Shown here: positions 32,701-45,525 of the stretch, one piece after another | Numbering within the stretch: position 1 is the first letter of the stretch | Layout of the letters: every line of letters begins with the position of its first letter | NCBI GenBank assembly: GCA_004764695.1 | Contig: SMSO01000005.1 | Location: 1,259,501-1,323,500, forward strand | Length of the DNA: 64,000 nt | Direction: 5' to 3' | Source of the DNA: Schizochytrium sp. TIO01 | Lineage: Eukaryota; Sar; Bigyra; Thraustochytrida; Thraustochytriidae | Program-made: the position numbers and the translations under genes | Notes under the pieces: generated by a model | Database searches by the model: none | The model's input: only the letters and a program-made list of their open reading frames with translations | Told to the model about the DNA's origin: nothing

Positions 32701-35700
32701 TCTAAATACTAATTAAATAAATAGATTCAAGTATAATAATACATGCAGAATAGACCCTGTTAGGAAGTCTTCCAGCAAACTCTCTCTCATCAAACTCAAT
32801 ATCTAACAATTATTACGCATAGAAACGAAAAGTAGTGCTTAGCACACTATCATAATGATAATGGAGAGACTTTCGCTATTCCAGCTTCAAAATGATGCAT
32901 AATCTTTTCACTCGGTCGGGCACTCATCAACCCCAAACACGACTTACTGTGAAGAAAGGTCTTTTGCAAATTAGCAATGATACTCACTTCCATAAATTTT
33001 AAAGCCATTTCTATTATGATAGATTCTAGTTTAATAAGAAAATAAATCATAACAATCCATTGCATAAAGATATATTATAGCCAATATTTAATTTATTAAT
33101 AATTGAAAAATCAGCAGAGGGTTTTCTGCATATATTCATTCGTCATAATCATCTAAACCAACAGCGAAATGAATATAGGGTCTCGGACATTTATAGTTCA
33201 ACAATCAACCAATGGTGAAAAGACCCTTCAAATTAAGTTCTTCGCTAATATTACATATAAGAATTCTTCTACAATCTGTATTGGATGTAAAATTACTTCT
33301 TCTCACCTATACAGTGCCAGTTTACGAACATTTTCAAGCCAACGAGACAAGACATATTCAATTATGAGCAGTGCTATTTGAACTTCGAAGGAAGAAGAAT
33401 GTTTCGACTATATGCTGAGCATTGGACAGTGTTTCGTGCTCAACCTCTATCATCGGGTTTTTCTCTAATAGAGAAGGACAGAAAGAGAGATGAGGCTGAT
33501 GATATATTGCTAGAGTCGGTGGCTGCATTCACGTTGAACATTATTATTTATTTGGCAATCATATGGACCTACCTACCTACCTACATACTACCTATCTTCC
33601 GTGGTACTTTTAACAAAGCCATAGTATTTACCTACAAACCTGTACAGAATGGGTCACTTTCAAACCACTCAGGTATCTAATCAGGTGGCTGACAAACAGA
33701 ACCCTAACAGGTCTCTTTCAATTTGTTTCATCGATATGTTTCATTTCATGTTGTGTGGTTAAACCCTCTTGCGCATCGTCGATGCAACAATTTATTTAGT
33801 ACCATGGTATCATGGAATGTGTATTATCCTATGTATAGTACACAGGTAGTTCCAAGCTTTGCTGTCGTGTTTGGCTTCCCTGCGACTGCGTTCGTCGGAA
33901 ATCAGTAAGTTCTCTAACATTGTTGGAAAGAAGGAGATGGTTCACGGCATTCAAATATGGTGCTTTAAAGAAAACTAAAAAAAACTTGAAATAATGAGTG
34001 TGACATATTGCGGACGCACTGATTGGTTGCGAACAATGAGAGCTGGTAAAATATGGTACGGTTGCCAGCGAGGAGGAGGGCGGGAGTGCAGGGGACATGC
34101 AAACGTACTGTGATGATTGCATTAGATAGTTTTCACTCGCTTTTTTGGGCTTTATAAAACAAAAGCCTTAAACAGATGATGTTCAGCTGAATCCACGTGA
34201 ATATGCTTTGATCATCCTGGTACAGTTTGCGACAGCATAGCGCAGCTTGGCTACCATTGTTCGTTAGTCACAGCTTCCTTTTATCATGCGCGCTCTTCAT
34301 CTGGGAAAATCAGCGTGCAAAATTCAAACGTCTGGGAGCCTTATTAACTTAAAATTTATAGGAACTAGCCTAGACCCAGAATATTCTAATAGTGTATATA
34401 AATATATTTTTAATGTCAAAACCTGAATCATGATGCATCCTTATTAAGAAAGCAGGGCGGTGCTTTAGAAAAATGTACTCTACAGCACTGAATAGAAGCT
34501 GCTTAGTCCTGCTTGATCGAAATCGTATAATATTGTAGGTATCTGATAAGAGAAGCGGGATAGTAGTACTATATCTAAACTTCTCGTTAGGCATCTGATT
34601 TTTATTTGAAGAGTTAGTTTCCATAAATAGTCTATACTATTTTTCTCCATTAATTGCGAACAAGAAGGGTAATTTACTAAAATGCAGACTTTTTGAAGAA
34701 GATAGAATAATTGTGACGCAAGCTAGTTTTAATATGACCCAAGCCAAACTTGTGCATCTATTATAGGTTGTTTCGATTATCACAATGTATGCCCTGCTGG
34801 CTAATGTTAAATCATGCTAATCCTCAAGATTCTTGTCGAGGAAAGCTGTATCTTCGTCTTATGGATGTTGCCTATTAGACTAAAATTTTACGCAGCCTTT
34901 CCTAGAAGACGAGATGAGAAAAAATATAAGAAACAGAACAAACAGTACTACACTCTATCAATAATAAAAAAATACACTAAACCAGTTCTGTGCAAATACT
35001 AGCAAAATATGACTGATCCATCCTTAGTCTACGATTGCTTCATTCATGCAAGAGTAATTTTTGAATGAAATATTAGGACATCATCTATCCTATCCTATAT
35101 ATAATCATAAGCGAAGGTGCTGATTGTGTTAAAATAAAAAAAATAGCAACATCTAAGAGCGCCGATTGAGCTATTGCTTAACAAAGACTTGTACAATTTA
35201 ATTTATTGATTTATTTACTTTTCTTAAGTGCATGGTTGTAAACCAAAATGATGGCTAGTTTGTGTAACAAATAAGAACTAATCAAAACTAGAGATTTAGA
35301 AACCCTATCGCAAACATGTCAGCAGGAGACTGGTACCTAGGTTTGAGGTCCTGTATCTCTAGCATTATTTTTGCGTGAAATCAATGAGCAGCACATAAAT
35401 AGCGTTGTGATTCATTCAGACGTACGGTCTTTCCCATCGATTTGTTGCGGTCTGCTTCCAACAACAGTTTAGTTGTATTGCAGACATATACACTCGGTTG
35501 CTCAAACTTTAAGCAAATTTAAAGATTAATTTTATTTCGATGATGTACAAATTACTTTTCCCTTGTGAACTCTATGTAACGCTCGTATGAAAGTGCGTGC
35601 AAAGAGTGAGTTGTTATCACCTCTTGCAGAATGTACAAGTAAGTACAAGTAAAGGCATATATAACTTTGCAAACAAAGGTTCATATAGTTTTCACGTTCA

Positions 35701-35770
35701 CGATTATATTCATAAAGTTACGGATCATAGACTTCTATCCTTGACACCTTCTGCACGGTCCATAAGCTAG

Positions 35771-35801
<31 letters not shown>

Positions 35802-35803
35802 TG
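35771..35803. repeat. (CTTT)n microsatellite
   Basis: Eight perfect CTTT units lie inside the gene desert. Confidence 0.9.
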
Positions 35804-38800
35804 TGACACATAAAAATCTTTTCTTAAAGATGTTGTAGTATATATAAGAAATATAAGAAATTTCATCAGCTCAGAAAGCTCTCTCTCAAAAATATTTCTT
35901 AAAAGCAAATTGAACTTAAACACTGACCGCTTTCAAATTCCTTTCTGGAAGACCGAAGTGTAAAACAAATCGCAATTGACTGTATATCTTCCAAACTTGT
36001 TTTTTCAGTATTAAGAATTATTTTTTATACCATAAAAGCGCACTTGAGCAATAGTTAAGTTGAGTGATCGGGCGTATATTAGAATTCTCTGTTCGTATTT
36101 AATTTAATGGAGAGATGATTGTTTCTTTTCTATTTTCTCTTTAAAATATAAATATATAAAATTATTAATATAAATAAAGCAACAGATTCTAAATGAAAGT
36201 AATTAAAAGTGAACAAAGATAGTACGGAGTTGACTGGTTACATCAACGATTTTTAATATCAATAGTGGAAGATTAACCAAAGACCAACCTTGATCAGACT
36301 GAGTTGAAGTGCACAAATTGATCACTGAAACTATCACATGACCTATCAAATTTAAATTCAAGGGCCGCGTCAGAAGGTATCAAACCTTGGATGAAGATGT
36401 TGCTTGTTACCATATTTATAGACTATTTTTATAGATTCATAAAATAAATGAAATAATACCTCAATTTTACTAAGGGATCACATCAGTTTCGTTATTGCGA
36501 ACAAACATGATTCAATCAGCAATACTTATCAACAACCCGATCACAATTGATGCACAAAGATAATCGCGAATGTAGTAGATAAAGCACTTCAACTGAGTGT
36601 AGAATCTCTCTTAATATATGAATACAAATGGAAACAATTCAGGAGTGTCATACATATAAATCACAAATTCACGGATTAATCACATACAAACTGTAATATA
36701 GACACTAAATGTTATTCGCTTCTCCGTCTTTGACTTTTATGCCAAGTACCTCCTTTGCATCAGTTCTCTATTCCCATGCACATCACTACATGGTTTCAAA
36801 GTTTCTTGAAATTAAAATGTCACGTTAGCTTCAGCAACATTTAGAATGAATCATGTAATGAACAGAAGAATAGAATCATACTCGAGACTATCTCCCAGAA
36901 AGATCTTGATTAATCGTGTACTTTTTTCTTTTTTTTTCCTGCAGAGTGGGCCAACGAGAAAATCCTTGAGCTCACTCGTGGCTTCTCTAAGTTCTTATAG
37001 ATGGATTAAAAGAATAACATTACTGTTAACATTTTCACTCTGTTGACCTCACTCCATACATTTGTTTTTACGGCGACTTGGAGTACCAAGAAATTATTCT
37101 ATTACTCAATAAATATAATAACTTAAACATTTTAAGTTTTTAGTTTCTTGATTTCTTAGTCTGAAGAAAAAAAAACGATTTATACAATAAGAAAATAAAT
37201 AATAATTATTATATATATGTATATATTTAATATATAGAAATAACTTACTACAGTATAATTGCTAAAGGTATATTAATTAGTTTAAATAAAATAACGTAAA
37301 TAAAAGATGTCAGAACATGGCGGAAGATTTTAACTTAAATAACGTTTCTTGGGGCTATGCATTGTAGAAGGTAAAAGGCAAAGATCAACAAGTAGGTGGC
37401 AGTGCATGTTAATATACATCAAATTATGCTGCAGATAGTTTAGACAACAACGATGCTTATGATTTAGTCTTTTCCTGAAGATATTTTACTTATCTCATAT
37501 AATTTATGAATTCTTTAAGAGAACAAATCGGTTGGCCAACCCGAGCATTGCTCAAGAAATTTACAAATTTTGGTTCTATTATTCATAAAACCTTCAAATC
37601 TATATTGAAGATGTTATTTCGCACACATCTCGACTAACCTATAGATTTTTGTAATCTAGTGAGGGGTCTGCTTAGGATGTTTCTCACGACAACAAATTAA
37701 AATCATACATGAAAAACCAAAAACTGAAAAATAAAGATATAAAAGTCGCCCTAAGATAAAGCACATAGCAAGACGCATAAAGCCACCCATGTACTACACA
37801 TATGAAGACTGCAACACACCAAAACTATGTCTGTTAAGTATCTCAAAGATGCTAACGTGAAACCTATTAGAATACCAGCTCTTAATATTCTAAAATCACT
37901 GATGTAAAAAAAGGATGTATTATATTTTAAAGAAGGAATCTGATACAGTAACGTTTGCATTTAGAGAAATTAAAAATAGGAGAAGTCCGCGTTTGATCTG
38001 ACCTGAACATCACAAGTCTTCTTCAGCATAATCAATATAACCCATGTACATATTGCTCTCACACGCATTTTGTCAACGTAAATAGCCCTCTGTTTTCAAG
38101 TTTTCTTTTTCCAATCAAAGGTTTGTCTTCAACCTACTTGGGAGCCATACGCAGGACAGTAATACATCTTGACCAAATTAACTTTTTTTAATTTCCTCTG
38201 CAGTCGTAATATATATTAGAAAGCGAGGTTAAAAGCTCGATGGGAGCACCTGACTAATAAGAAAGCTCTGCAATTTAATAAACACAGAGAGAATATATAT
38301 ACATTTTTTTATTTTAAAAAATTAGAAGGGTAGGTAAAAAATTCGTCTCTGAAGAAAGCTAAAAATAAAGTAATATGTAATAAATCGTGCCGAGTATTTT
38401 CTACTCATATAAAACTGCCCAGTATGCTATGGGCGCTTTCGAATTCAACTGCTTCTTTTGCTTCCGTCAGTAACTCGTGATAAACTTCTGGAGGAAAACG
38501 AATTGCTACTCGGCCTTAAAGTAACCAAGAAAAAGAGAAGAAAAGACATTAAATGATAAATTCTTCATTTACCCTACTAATTTTAGGTAACTGTTATCAA
38601 GTCTGGTACACTCTTCTAGTCATAGCATACATATCAGCACTTATTATTTACACTACTCCTATATAGGACTATAGAACGAATAAGCAATTGTTTACGTGAG
38701 GCTTGGACAGACTTCCTGCCGGAGTTGTCTGCTTCCATAGCTGGGTGCATGACTTTTAGATTACGTTCTTCGTATTTAGGGAAGTTTGGAGAACGAACCA

Positions 38801-40105
38801 GTTTGTGCGTGTTCTGGTACCTAAGGTTCTTCCCTATGTTTCCAGTTAGAGTTAGTTATACCAGCCTTGCGCTAGTGCGCTCTAGGAAAAAAACGTAACA
38901 AGAGAAAACTTTCCTTTAAATTGTTCGATGGCCTGATCTACACGTTAAATGTACTACGACTGTTCGCTGACAGGGAAAATTTTGATATTCTTGATTTTTA
39001 AAGTCGCTTGATGAATGTGCTTAAATTTCTTGAATTCAGAAACTAAGCTTGCTTTAACCACTCTGTGTCGCTGCGGCTTCATGTGTGTCCAAACCTCCAA
39101 AACAATAAATGCTGTGTTGGTCATCTTTCTAGTATACTTCCAATCGTTAGATGGGATCAGTTGCAATTCTACAAACTGAAGCCTTAAGATAGTGCTAGAC
39201 TTGCTATCTAGAGGAAGAAAACAGTGGGAAAAGAACAGAACAAAGTCCAATGCGCACTAGAAAACGTCATGCTTCTCATCTTTGACCGTTCGCTTTGTGC
39301 TCCATATGCTGTATACAGCCTAAAGGAGCTTTTTGATGTTGATTGTCTGGGACTATGAGCAATATAATATTGTATCGTGTGATATTGTTTTTAAAAAATT
39401 ATATAAAAGTTTTTTGAAACGTTTGGACCGTATGATAAGATGAATCTTTAGCGCCTCTATGGTAACCAATGGGCTTACGCGTACTCAGTGTATTTAATGC
39501 GCCTATGCATTGACCCATTGTTTGCAGCAACTTTTGCGCTGTGCGGATCATATGAATACCCAAAGACCAGAGTTCCTTCTTTATATCTGATATTTACAAT
39601 AAAAAACATTTGCTCTTCCGTAACGGTAGTTTTCGCCTTTCGGGCCAAAGTTGTGACGGGGTCTCTATATATCTATTTATTCAAGTATAAATACTTCAGA
39701 AAACTCCTTTAATGAAGATGATACCGATTTGGTTCTCAATGTTTATTCGTATGCACAGTTCATACTGGCGGGCTTGTGGCACCACTCTTTACTCGAAGGT
39801 TGGATTTTAAAAAGGAAGACAATAAAAACAAAGCTTTCCATGAATGTAGCCTCCATGTCTGACAGAATATGACCTGACATCGTGAATTGCGAAAGGCTTT
39901 GGTTTAACAAATTGTGGCGTATACGGTAACGCATATGCGCTTTTGGTTGATCCTAGGCACTCCGATACACATCAAAACATGAAAAGTAGGTGAGGAGTGT
40001 TTCATTTTGCTCTGTACTTTTTCTTTTTAAGTACGCCCTAATATGAAGAAGATTCTCAACGACTTTCATAAAGTGTCGATTAAAGGCGCTTTGATCAGAT
40101 AAATT

Positions 40106-40300
40106 GTGCCTCCTCAAGAGCGTGACCTTATTCAGAAAGCCGAGTTGGCATAGCCTCTAGCCGAGGCATGTGAAAAAAAAGGAGAAAGCTTTCGGTGGGG
40201 GCAACAAGGTCTGTACTTTCTACTTCCATACACTCCATACGCTAGCGGATTATCGCTCTCTGGCCTACTCATTCGCAGTAGGTGCCGTTTTGATTTAATC
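40106..40300 (+). mobile_element. remnant resembling Ty3/gypsy integrase zinc-binding region
   Basis: The plus-strand frame from 40,106 reads VPPQERDLIQKAEL, has one stop, then reads EACEKKGESFRWGQQGLYFL up to about 40,218. Integrase N-termini typically have a P-x-x-x-R-x-x-L-I-x-x-A-H start, a GH turn, and then F-x-W-P before the C-x-x-C. The order and spacing fit, but the His pair is gone and the Cys pair is not clear. This is a weak, decayed match. Confidence 0.3.
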
Positions 40301-42432
40301 AGTCCTTCTTAGTATGAATCCTTCCTCGAAACATTCGCGGGCAGCCTAAAAGAAGCTATTACTTTTGCAAAGAAGAGGTTCTTCAAGAACGCCACAAAGT
40401 TTCGCATATATCGCAGAAAGGAACCGAAGTGGTGATGATAATAATTTGTTAAGTCTTACACTTCAGTTGCACAGAATTCCATTTAAAAAAAACAAAAAAA
40501 CAGGGGGGTAAAGAAGATTATAAACAAAGAACAAAAATGAACGGTACCCGCTCGTAGGTAGGTAGTAATGTCCTGTTCGCGGGTAGATCATACTTTAAAG
40601 TATATTTAAAACATCAAAAAGGAAAAATAGTAATAAGTAGTAGAAGCAGCTGGCGTTTCTGTACAATGTGGTGCCTTTCCAGAGTTAGGGAAGATTGAGA
40701 GACCTTGCCCGGTTGTTAAATTCATGGATACGATGCGAAAATACTATACATACGCTGGCTGTTTTTTTCATTCGTTTTTTGTAAACTACTGACACATGTA
40801 TTTTTCGTTGGTATCCCGTCTGTTAGCTAAACAAACGTTTTAAGATTAAAAAGCTACTAGGCTTTATGCTTATTGTAGTGTTGTGGACAGTACTGCGCGC
40901 ATGTTCCGATCATTTGAGGTCAGTTCGTGAACCGCTCTGTTTGAATATACCTATACAAGGGTCTATATGCAACAATAAACTAGCCTAAAAGTTGCGCAGC
41001 ATACTTGAGTCTCCTCTATATCGTTTTCGTTTGAACTTGAAATCGATCTCCCTGGTATTCGTAATAGTAGTTGCTATTTAGTACAATAAATCTGAGTCCT
41101 AATTAAGTAAGTCAGATCAACTAAAATAGCGTTTCGCTTAGTTTTATGTATTTAAAATAATCACTATCGCCACTCAAAAGTAAGACAGAAAGCTCGTCCT
41201 CTTCTATCGAAACCAATAGAATTAATTTGTTTTAGAACACTCCTACACGATTTTTTGTCTAATCTCCAACCCACGTCTCAAATTGACCTATTCTCTGCCA
41301 AAGGGATCGATTCATACACTAGTGGAGGAACGCTAAAAAGCCAACATCAATCCATAGACCTAAAGACCCTAGTCCTGGTAGTTTTTAAAAAATTGATTAG
41401 ATAATCATTATCACAGTACATAAGCCAGTGTGTTACTTTTTGCGTTAGTGAGTAATTGGAATTGATCAGGCGTAAATAATAGGGCTCCGATTCCTTGATG
41501 AGGAAGATGAAAATCCTCACACAAGTAGTGATTTGTAATGATGGCAGTCTATTTTAAAACTCACTGTTTATAACTAATTTCTTAAATTATGATATATAAG
41601 CGATTCTTCAAGTCAATGAGCCTCGTAAGGTTGTGACGGTTTCATGGCTTTAGGTGCCCAGGAAAGGGTTGCACTCATACCCTCATTCATCATACTATTT
41701 TAGAAGGGTCGTCAGATATGTCCTTTGTGCGCTTGGTCGTTTGGTCATTGACTTCATTAACTCTTAAAATTGATCTATACCTGTAAATAATGCAACTAGT
41801 CTTATGCACTTTCGTTAAAAAAATTAATTTTTAACGCCACTGGCTTAATTTGTGCAAGATAGGCGTGAGTAGTCTTCCCAAGTCCTTGTGCCGAGATTAG
41901 GTCCACTTTATTGCCTAAGCAAGCAATTTGCTTGCAATGTTGCCTAAGCTGTATATTACAGGTGTCATATTACGAAATATCATTCCTCTTCTCGAAGAAA
42001 AATGTCTGCATAAGAAGTTCAGATTCCCCCTTTTTGTTACCTCTACAAATAAGATATTAAAAAAAATTAAAAATATATATATAGTTTTATACCAATCTGA
42101 AAGACATTCGATTGGTTCATCTTTGTTTTGATTGGAGTAGAGAACCTCATTTATACGAACCTCTAAAACTGAATAAAATATCATCAAAGGCGGTTATTTA
42201 TACCACCATGATGCAATCCGACGTATAAATTAACTTTTAAAATACCTATCTCAGCGGCCCCCTAATACGAAGACTAAAGAAAAATCGAAACTACCAAACT
42301 GTGCCGCGCGCTCGGATGCGGAGCTTCCGGTCGGTTACGTCGATGCGAATAGATTTTTTCTTATTAGCCAGTATGAAGTACCCATGATACATCCATTTAT
42401 GAATCTAAACAGCGGTTGAAATACTAGAACAG

Positions 42433-43060
42433 TTGGCAAGAAGGATCCTGAAAATACAGCCAAACCACTACACTTCAGAGAGATTGCCCGCAAGTACAAT
42501 CGAACCTTACTACAAAGCCTGGGTTGCCCTTTTCAGTGCCAGATCAATGGCAATTTCCCGCAAAGATTATCGTTCCTTATTTTGTTCAGGTTTTAGTTCA
42601 ACTTCCAAATTTAGTTTACATGATATGGGCTGGCCGCCTGATGCCCTCTTTTGAATAACTACTAATGTGTGTTAAACTCAAAACCAGCTACGAAACGACA
42701 TACGTTATCAATTCAACTTACCTGGACCAAAGCATACATGTAATGAATATTACTCAGGCAGACTTGGTCCAGCCTGCCATAGTGTCTAGCCTGTTTGAAT
42801 ATTGTTTATGTTCTGTTGTATTTATGTTATTTGTTTGTGTTATTGGAGTAGAGGGGATAAACGTGACCAACTCTTTCCATTGTCCTGAGTACACGTATAC
42901 AACCCTTCAAATGATAAATTTCTGAGACATGAGGGTTCGAAAAACGAAGCACTCCAACATGTCAAGAATGGCGCTCAGCCCATAGCGGCCATCCCGGGCT
43001 TGCTACCAACTCGCCAAAATTCACTTTTCTACTACACCAGCCTTAAATCAAGAATTCGAC
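42433..43060 (+). mobile_element. decayed Ty3/gypsy-type reverse transcriptase palm
   Basis: Two frames joined by a shift near 42,655 give RT motifs in the canonical order. They are IEP plus W-V-A-L (42,499), DYRSL (42,565-42,579), PPDALF (42,634), KLKTSYETT (42,674, in the L-D-x-K-S-G-Y position), QPAIVSSLFEY (about 42,770, in the A-P-A-T-F-Q position), VVFMLFVCVI (about 42,812, in the Y-L-D-D position) and NSFHCPEYTYTTL (about 42,870). The catalytic Asp pair is destroyed. A further stretch from 42,999 (ACYQLAKIHFSTTPALNQEF) fits the connection before RNase H, with the thumb missing. It is clearly non-functional. Confidence 0.5.
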
Positions 43061-44949
43061 TCTCTCACTAAACGGAGACAACTCTTAGGCATCGCCTTAA
43101 GTATCTATTATCTTAGGTAGCAGCTCAAGCTAAACCAATCATTGGAATCTGACCAAAGAACTCTACACAATAATATAGATCTAGAGTTTATTTGTAATCA
43201 AAATATTCAGTATCAATAATATGTTTATGAGTTCGTCCTCATTGACAATACAATAGCTCACGGGAGAGGCAGGCCAACACAAGAACGGGATAACAAGGCT
43301 TAAATCGAGATGGGCAAGCACTTCTTGTTGTTCTCAATGTTGGACACTATACCGAATTTTGGAAAGCTCTCAAACTATGGTCACTGTGTGTTTGACGACA
43401 TATAGATTTTCTATACCATAGTCAAGCGCTAACCTTGGGCTAACTCTTTTTCAATGCCATCAGTGGTTGCTGGACCAAATACAACCTGGCTTGATGCGAT
43501 ATATATTTATTGTTGCTACTATTATTATTATTATTAAATGCATGTAAGCATTTTTTCCCCTCACTTTTCCCTTTTTAATTTAAAAAGATAAAACAATAAC
43601 CGATTTTAAAATTATTTTAACTCTTTGAAGGATCTGAAAACAGTAACCTACTTCGTTAAATCGAGCTTTTGCAAGTTAGTCAGCAGTATGTTAGTCACTT
43701 CACTTCGTTTCTGTCAGCGCAAGAAGGCAAAGGAAAGGAACCTGTGCTAACGCAAAAACCTCTTTCCCAGCCAGTATCTATACGATGCTTCAGGAGAAAC
43801 AATATTCTTGTTGGGTTTCTTTCGTTTGACCTCTGTCCAAACAGTTTGGTTTTGGACATCGCTTGCCCACGCTCAATATATATGTTTAATTCCTTCCCGC
43901 ATGCCCTTTGGTACATGTAGTATCCAGTATAATTAGCTATGCAAAACCCTTAGAAAGGATAGACTTTTGGCGCCTGTCAAAATGCGAGCCAGTAATTAAG
44001 TATTAAGTAAACATAATCGGTGGCAGCGCAAGAAGTTTTAAACTCTAATTAGCGGGAACAATAACTTAGAACACGTATCAACACATTTCTATAAACAGGT
44101 AGGTGCCTCAATATATAGCTCTCTCTCTCTCTCTGCGTATATATAAGTTACTAGAGAGTTTGCTCATATATGATTCTATATAATTGAGGTTAAACCTCGT
44201 TTCCCTTTTTTAAAGAAAATGTAGCCCCTTTAAATTCAAAAATATCGTGGAAGTCTGACTCAAAGAAAGCCGCTACCCCGATTTCTATCACCACATGCTA
44301 TCTAACACCCTATCATGAATTAATGAATTAAATGAATCAAGAAAAACGTATACTACTAAGTATTTATTAAGACAACGGTGTATTCTAGCATATTAGATTC
44401 GCGGAGAAATCAAGCAGAAACGAAAAGAATAAAAAGAGGGACAAACTATGGTATCCAGTCACATGAACTCTCATAAAACGCCTTCTTAGCTTTCCTAATA
44501 TTTTTTTATTTTTTAAGTCAAGAAAAGACAAACGTCTCATGTAGAAGAAAAGGGTTAAACATCCGGAAACTCATAGTTGTTAAGGCCGCCATTGCGTTTG
44601 TTGCGAATATGATACTAACACAATTTAAGGCCTACGTATAGCATCATAGGAGATGTTCATGAAAGTGCCATGGCTACAAATCGGCGAGTTGAAGCTCTTA
44701 TCATTCACAATAACAACTTCAACTTCTTCCATTCTTTTTCTTGCCTTTTTTCTTCTTTCAATCTAAGGTTTTATGAAAAATGAAGTATTGCATATATTAC
44801 GTAGGCCTAAATCTATCATGGAAAGAAACAGAAGGGGGGGGGGGAACGAAGAATAAGGCTCATTCAATGACGCCACGTGTATATTTATAAAATGTTTTTC
44901 TTACACTTGCAGACAAAGAGATCTCACGGGTAGCAAAGAGAAGAAGTCT

Positions 44950-45525
44950 GTATAGACGAAAGACTACATTGCCAGACTGAACAATTTGAAAGCGCAATCG
45001 CTAAAAGTGCTACTACGGTGGGCACGTTCGAATAGTTTTTTCTATATATCATTTTCAACTTATTTAGAAGCATCCATATTTTGTAGAACGAGACAACCGA
45101 CATCTGTAATGACAGGATATCTAGGGGTAATCTTCTTACCTAACTTATCTACACCTGTACACCATCTTCGAGAAGCCCTCCGAAGACAGGGGAGAAATTA
45201 TATGAGCATATGCTCATATCAACAACAAGTAGACGATGAAACCAAAGCAAATCATTCATCGTTGCTATTTTTTAATTCTCCTCGATTAAATTGCATAAGA
45301 ACACAGGGCGATGGATGAAAGTCTCAACGTTGTCGTAAGTAGGTAGTTAGGGCCTAGTCCCTATTAATTATGTCACATTTTTGTTTGCCCAACTCGCGAC
45401 CGTCTCTACTCCTACCAAGGGTAACTTATCAACTTAATAGCAGCAATCTTTTTGCCTTACGCCATACCATGTAGTAAGCATTCTTAGTTTTTATTCTCTA
45501 TCAAACCATTTAATTCAAAATTATT
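44950..45525 (+). mobile_element. decayed Ty3/gypsy-type RT connection and RNase H
   Basis: A plus-strand frame without ATG (44,986-45,318) reads PTSVMTGYLGVIFLPNLST, then PVHHLREALRRQGRNY, then DETKANHSSLLFF and IRTQGDG. These correspond in order to the RT connection (rPTsv..lrsFLG...Y..FiPnLS), the helix after it and the start of RNase H with its T-D-x-S. Downstream, across frame changes, NLFALRH (about 45,443-45,467) fits the E-L-L-A-I-x-F-A-L-R helix, and 45,494-45,520 fits the later D-H-x-P-L strand. Upstream, 44,960-45,000 fits the thumb. Key acidic residues are lost. This piece lies 2 kb from the palm remnant and overlaps it in domain content, so it is probably a second element. Confidence 0.55.

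Noticed and set aside
38954-39250. 98-codon minus-strand frame with a basic C-terminal half
   Set aside because: It has no ATG start and no recognised motif; similar frames are expected by chance.
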